Below, piece by piece: positions 44,719 through 55,380 of a DNA stretch of 64,000 nucleotides (position 1 is the first letter of the stretch; each line of letters starts with the position of its first letter). This stretch comes from Basidiobolus meristosporus CBS 931.73 (Eukaryota > Basidiobolomycota > Basidiobolomycetes > Basidiobolales > Basidiobolaceae). The notes beneath the pieces were generated by a model. It worked only from the letters and a program-made list of their open reading frames with translations, was not told the origin of the DNA and did not search any database. The stretch spans positions 1 through 64,000 of the forward strand of contig MCFE01000082.1 of NCBI GenBank assembly GCA_002104905.1, given 5' to 3'. The position numbers were made by a program, and so were the translations under genes.

Positions 44719-45098
44719 TGACAAGCGGCAGCTACATACAGTGACTTCAGCGGTCAAAATATCAAAATAATAACCGTCTCAAGTCATGCTAATCATGAAT
44801 CAATAGAAAATTTATACTACATCGTTGACGAACCTATCATGATAGAGTTTGTACTTTGAGCAGATCTCTGATTGTATTTTTTGAAGTGGTTGATTAGGAT
44901 AGCGTGGTTGATGGAAGTCAAAATTCTCTAAATTAAGGCCTTATACTTCGCTTTTATGCATGTTGATACGAGTACATATTTACATTTGGAAATCGGACTT
45001 CAAAAATAAGAATAACAATAAATGATATTAAAAAGAATACAATGAGTAGAAGGATTGCGTAGCTACGATAGCTTAACAACGATACTACCAGGCAAAAG
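44719..45098. other. Intergenic between TRM1 and the GUCD1-like gene
   Basis: 380 bases holding the TRM1 promoter and the 3' end of the next gene. Nothing specific recognised. Confidence 0.5.
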
Positions 45099-46242
45099 TT
45101 AATACGACGTTCGGGTAACGATAGAAATGATGTCGTACCAGTCGTGGTCAGTTCCCACAGATGACCTAGCTTTTTCAAGTTGATCTGGCTGAATTGTACA
45201 ATAATCATCGTGAGATCCAGGGTCGCGATAGATGAATAGGTTACGAGTCAAATCATATTGAATAAGAACAATGAAATGTCCTATTGAAGAATGTAAGTAT
45301 CCGTTTGGTTATTGTGAATTATCAATAATAGCGCTAACCAATATATTCTCCTTTCGGGACCGAGGACTGAAAGCATTTGAAAGGATTACAAAATCCTGAG
45401 AATACGTTTCGCTTCCGCTATTTAAATAGGCCATGAATATACGATACTGCTGCAACTAGCGAGTAGCCCTAACCTTGCATTTCTCACATTTCAAGAAGCG
45501 CAAATCCACTAATAGCAGGATTGCGTATTTCTGTCCTATTAAGAACCTTTTGAAATCAACTAACGGCAATATCCTGCAATAAAACTGTTATCCATATGGC
45601 CTTGTTGAAAATTCAGCTGAATCTAAGCTAACAATCGGATTACTCGAATATTATTCTTTTTGGCAGAAGCGAATTGACGTGAGACTCTTTCTTCGTCGCT
45701 CTCCATGGATTCTTGATAAAATTCCTATCAGAGAAGCTTATGAGTACAGAGAACTAGGTCTCAAATATGACCGTAAGCACCAACTTGAGTAGTATGAGAG
45801 GGATTAATTCCCATATAGCTAGTATAGTAAGTGAAATCGACATCGTAGAATTTTCTTATCAGATACGCTAGGTCAATAGTCCAAACTGAGTCCGTAGAAC
45901 AGGCTAGGCGTAGGTCAGTCATGGAAGTATTTTTCAAACCAAGTGCTCTAAAATATAACATTAATGATGAATCTGGCACCCATTACTTAGCAATCATACA
46001 CTAGGATCATGTAAACGCACGCCAAGCCTTGATTATGATAAGGTGAGAATATCCCTGACTGCGAATACAGTAAAAATAAGTCTTACCACAGTCCCAGTCA
46101 GCAAGCTGTTAGATGTGTGATACGATAGAACTAATGAGTATACATCCTGACTAGACAGATAACTTATTGGAGCTACCTGAATAACATGGGGAACAGTGCT
46201 ATTCCCATGTTCCGGCTGGGAATTGCTTGTGATTTGCGACAT
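45099..46242 (-). CDS. GUCD1-like protein (Guanylate_cyc_2 family)
   Basis: Eight small exons (46242-46177, 46105-46087, 46027-46000, 45947-45785, 45724-45633, 45573-45474, 45366-45339, 45280-45099) give 225 residues, the usual size for GUCD1. Matching blocks in order are VPHVIQLADWDCGLACVYMIL, SVWTIDLAYLIRKF, YYTSYMGINP, ESDEERVSRQFASAKKN, YAILLLVDLRFLKC, GEYIGHFIVLIQYD and DPGSHDDYCTI. The family is named after a plant guanylyl cyclase. Cys 28 in DWDCG, His 167 in GHF and Asp 185 in YRDP line up like a C39/papain-type triad, so a peptidase-like fold is an alternative. Introns are 51-71 nt; one donor is GTTAGC. No overall ORF is visible because the exons are so short, so the gene is easily missed. 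Confidence 0.8.
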
Positions 46243-47927
46243 TAGGTGAAGTGAAAGGGAAGGGACAAGTACCAAAGGTGTTTAAGAATGGTATTGAACA
46301 AATTAGATATGGTTGATGAGTAGGAACTATCAGTGACTGACAATATATCTGAGTGAAGAGACTATCCGAAACAATCGAGCCAACAATATGATAGGATATT
46401 CTACATCATTATCCCGATCAGTATATGCAGTTTAGGAAAACAAATAAAACACTCAGCAAAAATTCGATAATAATGGTTAAAATGAAGACTCAAGAATGAC
46501 GCGATTTTCAAATACGAAAAGGGTATTTGTCACAGCAATCAGCGGTTGATTTTTCGGATCGCTTATGATGTATATGGAAGCATTTTAGGGTAATTAGTGA
46601 GTATCGTTGATGTCATTTGTAATCCATATTTTACCCAAAGCAAGGATGAGATTTTGACCTAGCACACTAAATCTCATGGATTGATTTTTGCTTTGGACAT
46701 CTAATTCAACAAGACTCGTATTCACTTTCAATATAATGACATGTACATTTTGCAATATCCATATGCATAGGTAAAACATATTAATGATCCACAGTAGGAG
46801 ACCCTTCTGTTACACTCAACAATACGAGGTACACTCCTCCAAACTATGGAGGCCACGGATACGGGTGAGACTAAATCAATGGTTTCGTTTAGCGACTGCG
46901 GTTGATAATGACCTTTTAACCATTAAAATCACTTGCGTTCTCGACTTTCCTTACTATATGGGATTACTAATGCTAGCTAGCACTTCATAGGATAAACCGA
47001 TTCTGGTCAGAGATTTCTTATGGATCCAGATGCATGGTATTCTTGACCAGAACCGTTAATCTATACCTCGGTATTGGCATACGAATGTTTTTGGTGTGCA
47101 ATCGGTGCACTTGGTTGTTACAATATGCAATCAAACACCAAAAACCAAGCTGCAGTGATCCCCTGAGGCTGCCTGTATCGGATAAACTTTGCTAAAGGTC
47201 GACCGAGTTCAGAGCCGACACATATTGGTGCTTTAGTGTACCTCCTAGATTCAAGAGAGTGAACAGGCAGAATTGTTCGCAGAAACTAAAACCAAAGCTT
47301 CTTCTGTTGCTTAGGGTTTTCAGACGAATGACTGCATCGTAACATATCTGCCTCCGGGGTATGTACGGGTGTACATGCCAGTAATTCTAGTGAACTACTA
47401 TAGACTAGTATGTCAACGAATCATATGTTATTTTATACTGCAATCTTTTCAGCTTCTAAACAGGTTTTGTCCAACCAGAGTATGAATCTTGTATACAATA
47501 AAAACTTAGGTGATTGTCCTATATTACAAGTGGACTACTTCATATAACTTCGGTTGAGATATAGTTGTAAAATGAAGTAGATGTAAGCACAATGAATCCA
47601 TTTCATATTTGCAGATGTCTCAATGTATGATAAGTTTCTGTAGGAATTGGTTTGAGATTACGATTGCTTAAGATATGTGAATCTGGGGATCATAAAATGC
47701 ATATATTATAAAACTATGAAGCACAAATTGATCGAGCAATGAGTTGCTTTATACAAGTTTCGTCAGGTGAACGTAGTACTTGCCAGATTCTAGTTGATAT
47801 TTGTACGTTTATTATATGGATGTGGAATATTTACATATAAATGTAGTTGTTTAGAAAGCGATAGCTGGTGCGAAATAGCACTTATGAGCTGAGAAGAGTA
47901 ACGATGTTTGAGAAGCCTTAGATTCGT
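46243..47927. other. Gene-poor region with inverted repeats
   Basis: No recognisable ORF. Two short inverted repeats lie close together: TTCTGGTCA (47001-47009) with TGACCAGAA (47044-47052), and GTTTTTGGTGT (47087-47097) with ACACCAAAAAC (47135-47145). Confidence 0.5.
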
Positions 47928-48173
47928 TCAGGAGGAAACCAAAGGAACGGCGTCAGAAAGTACACTGCGAGGAGCAGATGGAACGTTTTCGATTTGAGGA
48001 ATATTCTTGGAGTATCGCCCGGACTCGGCATCCAGCGCTTCGTTCAAGTCAGTTCGAGCTTGCGTGACTAACAGTCGTCCTTGGGCAATAAGTTGATCAT
48101 CGCCGAAAATATGGCCAAGAGAAGCGCGAATGTAACCAGTGCTGGCGCGGGTGCTGATTTTCAAGTCTTCCAT
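47928..48173 (-). CDS. Small CsbD-like protein A
   Basis: An 81-residue ORF starting MEDLKIS. The block TGYIRASLGHIFGDDQLIAQG followed by TQARTDLNEA resembles the CsbD-like repeat (G-x-K-x-x-x-G-x-x-x-G-D-D-x-L-x-x-x-G). These are small hydrophilic proteins that are stress-induced in bacteria and common in fungi, without a known activity. A shorter paralogue lies 1.3 kb away in divergent orientation (49478). A TATA box is placed 95 bases upstream. The similarity is weak per residue, so the family call is moderate. Confidence 0.6.
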   Translation of the reverse strand: MEDLKISTRASTGYIRASLGHIFGDDQLIAQGRLLVTQARTDLNEALDAESGRYSKNIPQIENVPSAPRSVLSDAVPLVSS

Positions 48174-49477
48174 ATTCTCTGGTGAGTTGATCAACTTCGA
48201 GACGATGTCAATGTGCAGGAGGGGTGTTGTAGGGATCTAATAAGTTACTTTGGCGAGCACAGTTGCATTATTTATAGCAAGCGGCTGACCGCAAATTTCT
48301 ATCCACTGTAACCGCTTCTTAATTTAGGAACCTCCGTGAAACCTATCAATACGAAATGTAAACTATTGTGACATAGATAATTTGACAAAATCAGCAGCCA
48401 CTAAATCTTGGGAATCTGGCGCGAATACCACATTTATTGGCTGTGAAAAAGGCTTTATTACAAACCAGTCCAATCACACAATGGCTGAGAAATCATTTCA
48501 GGCTAGTAAATTGGATATATACGATCCTCCAGGTCTAGATTGTTCCAATTGCGTGGGGGTGTTTCAAGCGATCCCTTTGTATACTGACCATCTAATGTGC
48601 AATGATTGATGGTGGTTGACGCGAGTTGGGGGTCAGCTTAGTACCTGTGACATGGAGAAGAATTGAAACGACTAACCAACATCAGCGACACACAACCCCA
48701 TGATCAGAGAGTCGATTGTTCTTGCACCAGTTTCAATATCAGTAGGTTTTCAGCTGTCAAACTTGCATGTATGTCTGTTCATATTCCACATTTAGCGGTT
48801 CCTTGCGGAGACTTCCTATTTAGCCGACACCCCACTAGACTGGGGGTTACACCAGTATAGTTGATTTATCCGCGCCCCTAAAGCAATTCCGGTGATGGGT
48901 ACCTACTGTAAACTGAAGTATTTTTAGCTTTGAGTCACATTGTGTCACCTGATGCAAGTGGCGTCTTTGAACAATTTATTTGAAATGGCTTGGTGTGGAT
49001 CTCAATATTTGGACAAATGTTTAACAATCGCCAACCTGAGACACGGGTAGAATGATTTACAATGAATTGATAAATACATTGGACACTGCCACAATAAGCG
49101 TACGTGGGAAACATGGAAGACAAACCCGATGTACCCATCGATTGGCTCTACGAAACCTAAAGTGCAATGCGTTTGTTCGCCCTGAATTCCAGACTATTCT
49201 GTTATTCTCAGGGCCCGAGATTTGATGGAACACCAAACGATCGTTCGGATTCTAGATGCTTTCTACACTGCAGATGATGATAGTCACATCAGTTCGCACC
49301 AAAACGGCTCAAAAGTTTTACAATTGAACGGATGGTACGATGAATGGTCATTTCGGGTCAGGAGCCTTACCAAAGGTTAGTATGTTTGAAACAAGTGAGC
49401 AGTGTAGTAGTATTTAAGAAGTTCGACTAAGCACAGTGGTAAGTAATTTCACCTCACCTCAATCCACTCATCAAACA
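48174..49477. other. Divergent intergenic region
   Basis: This region separates the two CsbD-like genes and presumably holds both promoters. Short ORFs at 48382-48860 (plus) have no recognised domain. Confidence 0.45.
48268..48276 (-). promoter_or_regulatory. TATA box of CsbD-like gene A
   Basis: TATAAATAA on the minus strand, about 95 bases before the ATG at 48173, the same spacing as the other TATA boxes in this window. Confidence 0.55.
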
Positions 49478-49708
49478 ATGGAAGATATTTCAATAAACGT
49501 TAAAGCTAGCTCGGGCTACATCCAACTATCTTACGGATTTCTCTTCAATGATGTTGGCTTGATAACATCCGGAAAAGACTTGGTGCGCGAAGCTAAGATT
49601 GACCATAGCATCAAGTACCGAGCTGTTAGCAGTACTCGCTTGGAGCGTTCAGTTCCTGACTCAATACTCCTTCCTATTAACCTATCACAGAAGCTGATCC
49701 AATGCTGA
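49478..49708 (+). CDS. Small CsbD-like protein B
   Basis: A 76-residue ORF, MEDISINVKASSGYIQLSYG, then FLFNDVGLITSGKDLVREAK. It shares the start MED-IS/IKVKAS-SGYI and the spacing of G-x3-L/I-x3-G with protein A at 47928-48173, but lacks the second Gly-Asp-Asp and diverges at the C-terminus. It is probably a decaying or fast-evolving paralogue. A TATTTAAG element near 49410 could serve as a promoter. Confidence 0.5.
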   Translation: MEDISINVKASSGYIQLSYGFLFNDVGLITSGKDLVREAKIDHSIKYRAVSSTRLERSVPDSILLPINLSQKLIQC

Positions 49709-52266
49709 TTGTAAAGAATACCATTGTCCGAGCCTTGGACCGCCTCCTTTGTCTATAGCTACCCATACCGCCTCTATAACTTCCTTTTTGACGGTGGGTT
49801 AAATGTCTTTGCGTATATATATTTCTCCGGAAAAGTTCAGCTTGTTGTACAGCTTCTTGTTACGTTCTTGAATTGCGTCTTTTGTCTGTAATTGCATCAA
49901 TTCTTACTGTCTTGTCTGAACATAACCTTTCAAAATAAATGTTAAGTTGATGAGCTTGTCAAGTGGAGCGTTGCTGGTATGAAAATGGATCTCATTCCCC
50001 TGACCGATCTCCTGAAGCACATCTTCAATAAGTGAGTTTGAGGTTCCAGTGCAGCGTTATTGTACATACGACTGACGCGAAACACGAGGACTCCATGTGC
50101 ATGCATGTGATCGTAGAGTTGTCTATGCTCAAGCCTTAAACCGGCCAACCTTGAAACTTGTCAAATTATGTGGATAGTTTTCGATCTATATCTCCTCTAG
50201 ACCCGGACGCGGATCTACGATTCTATGCTAAATTTTGATACCATACGGAACATGACTAGCGCCAAATAAACCACATACCATAATCGACAAATAGTGCCCA
50301 AAGAGCGATAAATAAGGATATTTTATTACACAGCCCAAAATTTCTGTATTGCTATTTTGCACAGTTAGAAGTGCCGACTTCCATTTTAATAAGACCAGAC
50401 TAGGAAGCGGAAGTCAGAGCGGTCATACGTTGCTCCAAATATGGAGACTCCGTAGGGTTCAAAAATGAAGCGTGTTTCTGTCGCAGTTGTGACGTCTGTT
50501 GGTTGGAGTAGCGGTGACTTGACTTTCGGATTATATTTCTCCAGTCCACTCAAAGCCGGCCTGTTCAAGATGCAGGTGTTAGAGGCTTGTACGAATCTAG
50601 TGTTAACTCAAAGATTAGCATCAATATCATTCATAGATATAAATGATATTGAATATTATCAGAGGCAACGTTGCGTTCTCCTGTTGCAAACTCACTGGAA
50701 TACTGGCATTATCACATTAACAGTTAAAAATTTGTTCAGAATTCCAATCTATTTGAGAAATATACAGAACAAGCCACGATTTAGTAAACTCAGATATAGA
50801 AGGTCTATTTTTGGATTTCAACTAATTAATTTATCCATTCAAATAAATATGGAAATGGAGAATTCCTTTGAATTCACCTGATTATTTCTTTTTTGTTGAG
50901 GGAAGGGTGTCTGAGCACCCTAATTTGTGGGGAGTATCGATGTGACTTCATCTTTTTCTCATTGAAGTGCTCTTCATTATTATCGTGAGACGAATGGCTA
51001 AAGTCACCCAAGGTCCAACAATGGGGGATTTTGCGCGTACGATGCAATACTCTTCCAGAGACGAATTTGTCTACAGGGCTTACAGATTTTAGAGCTGTTC
51101 CGCAACAATAGTAGTTTTCGAAAATATACCACATATACATCTTACTATGCTTGTACAGTGTTCAGGTCCTTACTGAAGTATCTCGACCCAAACAAAAATT
51201 CTCTTGATTATTTCATTATACATACCGAGTGCTATTTCATACATCGTTTCGTTTGACCTGAAATACCTAATGTTATCACCAGTTCTAAGGTTAGGTTAAC
51301 AAGTGAGTTGTTGACAAACCTAAATTCAAGTTAGTAAGCACACTGGTTTTCGAGCGAAGCACTGGTCTATTTTTGGAATAGTGGGTTGAATAGGTTAAAC
51401 CCACTTGGGTGTTGGGGGTCGTTCTCTGTAAAGCAAAGCGAGAAAAATACGAGATGGTCAAAGTGGCTACACTTACAACAGCCTTGTGATAGATGATAAT
51501 AAGTCGTGTTAATTGTATTACATGAATCGCAAGTACAGCATTAATGGACAGGATAAATCCGGAAATCATCTTGATATGTGTTCAATCATCCAAATGCTAA
51601 ACCTACAACCGAGCATCAGAAGTTGTGTTCTAAATTATAAAGCGCTCTCGATGGAATCTATAGAGGCTTCAAATCAACCACATGATGGTTTCGACTAACG
51701 CGTACAAGGCTAGATTTGCTGTAGATGTGTCCGGTATTATTCTCAGCAATTCTGAGCTAGAGGCAATCAGATAGATTTGCTCTTATTTACACATGTGCAT
51801 GCTGGATCACCCAACTGCATATGTTTTTCATCAGTGAGTCGTTTTCTTGCTCCTTCCCAGGTAAAAATTACCTAAAACATTATACACCTCACGAATGGAA
51901 TGAGTGTTACATAGTGTATTCAGTCAGATTCAATTTCGGATTCTTTAGGTCAAAATCGTGGAATAATGTCTTGAAATAATCGAACCCAAAGTTTCTCACA
52001 ACTGCAGGCTCCTTCCAATTTTATACTTGATAATGAGAAAGCAAGTAGTACTATAGCTGGTTTGGATCAAATGCCCCTGCACAAAAATTAAATGGCTTGA
52101 GCTGTAGTGACCCATCATAGAGTAGTTTCCGGGACACCACCAGAGTCACTTCTCTAACCGAGAGCGCGGTTGTTGTGAATTCCGAGGCTTCTTAGGGAGC
52201 TCTTCCACAGTTTGCAACTTTTAGCCCAAAAAACTAGCCAAATAATCTCCCATATTTCTTCGCCGC
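49709..52266. other. Gene-poor region
   Basis: 2.6 kb with only short ORFs in all frames and none recognised. AT-rich, with one perfect 11-bp hairpin at 50621-50652. Confidence 0.5.
50621..50652. repeat. Perfect 11-bp inverted repeat
   Basis: TCAATATCATT (50621-50631) and AATGATATTGA (50642-50652) around a 10-base spacer. AT-rich, so it may be chance. Confidence 0.6.
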
Positions 52267-54710
52267 ATGTCGAAAGTACAAGTATTGAATCAATCGTCAC
52301 CAGTTAACGATTTCTCTTCTTTGCTTGACACTTCTCGAATATATACTGACGACGTTCGGGCTACAGAGGATTTACACCTTCTTACGAAAGCGGAGCGTAA
52401 GTCTTTGGGGTCAAACCAAGTTACATCTGTGTTTGACTCATACTGTGACGAGAAGTCTCGCCGTTCGGGGGACTTCGGTCTTCCAAAAGAACCCATTTCT
52501 CCCGTAATAGAAAAATTGGGTCAACCCAATATGAACCAACCCACTTTGCTGAGTCGCTACTCTGAAAAGATCAACTCTGTATTCGAGAACAAGCAAGCGT
52601 ATGAGCTTGAGATTAACGAAAAAGAGAAGCCTCCCAAAATTCCCACCGATTCGTTCGTGGCGGCCCACATACCCGAAGAGCCAGAGCTTTTGAAAAGTAG
52701 CATGGAAGCAACGCCCTACAGTGCTAATACTAGAGCCGCTTTATGGAAAAATGTCCAAAAGGCGGTATCTGGAAAATCAGAGTATCTGAGTAAAGAGGGC
52801 CTTGCCTCACACAGCCTGCTACAAACAGAGCAAATGGACCCAGAGAAGATCAAACTTCTTCGCGCTCTCCTTTTATTGAAGGAACAGTTAGGGAAAGCAC
52901 AGGTGGGTTGTTGGTTTCTATCAAAGGGTTGAAGTAATAAGACTCAGCTTTATGTCCTTATAACTAGGTAAAAGTTGGCCAAAATTGTGAATACGCTGCT
53001 CAGAGAATAGCAGATAGTGAGAGACATCACCAGGTTGCTCTCCAAGAGGCTGCTTATCTTAGGATGAAAATATCTGCCATGAATAGTTCCTCTCCCGAGA
53101 ATCTTGCCAAGATCGAACATAACCGGATTGTTGAATTGGAAAAGCGACTGGCGAAAGCACTAGCCGAAAACCAATCTCTCTTGTCCAAAATAGACCTTCA
53201 GGCCCAAGAAACAGCAAAAGACAGAGAAACCAGATTATTGGCTGAAGAGAGTTCCAAGAACAATCTAAGTCGGGCTGTTGAGGCTGAAAATAGGTACTGT
53301 GGTTTAAAAAACAAGTTTGCTGCCCTGGAAGAGGCGCTGAAAAAGTCCCAACAAACAATTTTTGATGCAAATAACAAAGCCTCCAAAGCCGAAGCTACTC
53401 TCTATGCCAAGGAAACTGAGGCCACAGTGATGCTTGAGCGTTTAGCCTCATTGGAAGAGAGCTCGGCCCAAGAAAGACAGGCCAGGGAACTGGCCTCCAA
53501 TGTTGTGAATGCAGCAAATGAGCGTGCCAACGAGGCCGAGAGGATGTGGATGGACGCGCAACAGGAAATCCAGGCTCTGGAGAAGGAGTCGATCGAGCTT
53601 CGTAAGACTATCGAGCAAAAATCCGAGGAATTAGCCAGAACTCATTTCCAAGCGAGTGAAATGGAGGCGTTGTGGTTAACCACCAAAGAGCAACTACAGT
53701 CCTTGAATTCAATCTCCCAGGTCTTTCATAACTCGAAATATCTTTCGGATGGTGGTGCGGAGGATAAATTAATGCGTGCCAACTATCGTATTGCCGAGCT
53801 TGAGGCTGAGCTGAACCTCTTAAGAGAAGTGAAGGAGGGATCACGAGATGTGATCGAAAAGCTTGAGAGCGATAATCATTCGCTGACTCAAACAGCTGAG
53901 GACTTGGAGAAGAAACACCATGATACACAATCGGATCTTAGCGAAATTCGCCTTCGATTGGCAGAAGCGCAGGATGACGTCTTTGAAATGAAGCTGCAGC
54001 TTATGAATTCTCAGGATCTTCTGAGAGCAGAGTCCTTGGAGCTCGAGGGAGCCCGATTGAAAATCACCACACTGGCAAATATGATGCAAGAAATAAGCCG
54101 CACTGGAAGTTTAGACTCTCATCGAATCGTTGCCATGGCATCCGATAAATTGGATAACGATCTTAAATCTCGCCAACACAGCCCTGAAGACAATGCCAAA
54201 TTAAGACAACAGCTCGAATCCATACAAGACCGACTGAATCAAACCAAGTTACATAATAAGGAGCTGCAAGAGAAATACAAATCTACTTTGCAAGAGTTGC
54301 ATGTGATTATTGAGAAACAGCAACCACTGGTTGACTCTGAAAAAGCAGCCAGGGCGAAAGTTGCTGCAGCTGAGCATGAGATTGCAAAATTGAAGGATCA
54401 GTTTTTGGCTATGCAGGTCAAAGCCAATTCTCTTGAGGACCTACTACGTCAGTCCCGCCCAAAACCCACTTCGCTGAATAATGATCTAGAGATTTGTGTT
54501 CAAGTGAACCAAGAAAGAGTCCAACAACTTGAAAAGCTACTGGAAGAAAGCGAGAGGAAATCGGCACGGTTGGAGAAGGATACACAACGTGCTATAAAGT
54601 ATGTCCGAGATTCAGAATCCATGCTCCGAAAGATGAAAGCTGAGCTGCAGCGCTCGCAAGCGCAGGTGATTGAAATGACGAAACAAATGAGGGCCAAGCA
54701 GATGGCGTAG
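52267..54710 (+). CDS. Long coiled-coil protein, possible Uds1-like
   Basis: Two exons (52267-52902, 52968-54710) give 792 residues. The N-terminal 200 residues are not strongly helical and include LLDTSRIYTDDVRATEDLHLL, loosely like the start of the Uds1 (upregulated during septation) domain. From about residue 195 to the end the sequence is almost uninterrupted charged heptads (for example ELEKRLAKALAENQSLLSK, ELEAELNLLREVKEG), that is, a rod of several hundred residues. Many such proteins are cytoskeletal, septation, spindle-pole or Golgi scaffolds. I cannot assign a specific orthologue; coiled-coil composition makes weak similarities unreliable. Confidence 0.8.
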
Positions 54711-55380
54711 AGTCGCACATTGTTCATTCGTTCTAATCAGATTCTATCTGCTTGGCACATTTTGTTCTAATCTGGATTATGTTCATACAAAACAATGAAC
54801 TGGTATAAACTTAATTTTGATCGTTGATTTTGCGGAGGGATTATACCATTAATATGCTCGCGCACTCCAATGTACTTTTAAAATATTTATTAAACCGAAA
54901 AACAATACCTCTCACTACGTTAGCAGTATTTCACCATCACAGTGTGGTGATTAGGTGATCAGCATCTTGAAACTTGAAACTATCACTGTTCGAGACCCAC
55001 CCCTGAACCGTCCGTCGATCATTTACAAATTAGGCAAAATGGCATTGAGACCTGTATATCTCGAAAATATAGTTCGCAGTATAAATTTGAAAAGTACGTT
55101 AGAAATAAAGTACTTTCCTTTCTTCCTTACCTCAAGAGTTGAGCCCGTTTCTCGGTTAGTATCCCTTAGTGGCACGCACTATGACAATAGTTTGCTTCTG
55201 ATTTATGCATGCATGATTGAAATGGTTCATTTGTTGAGTTTGTGAGTTGCTGCCCTGCATCGAGTTGTGTTGTTTAACGTTGTGATGCATTGATAAAACG
55301 AGAGATTGAATTCAAAACATTTTAATGTATTAAGATGATTTACACTGGCATTGTAATGGAGTATGAAGTCGCCACCACGT
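54711..55380. other. Convergent intergenic region
   Basis: 670 bases between converging 3' ends. The ORF at 54955-55245 is not recognised. Confidence 0.5.

Noticed and set aside
48382-48609. 75-codon ORF upstream of the CsbD-like pair
   Set aside because: The first in-frame codon is not supported by context, and there is no similarity to either small protein.
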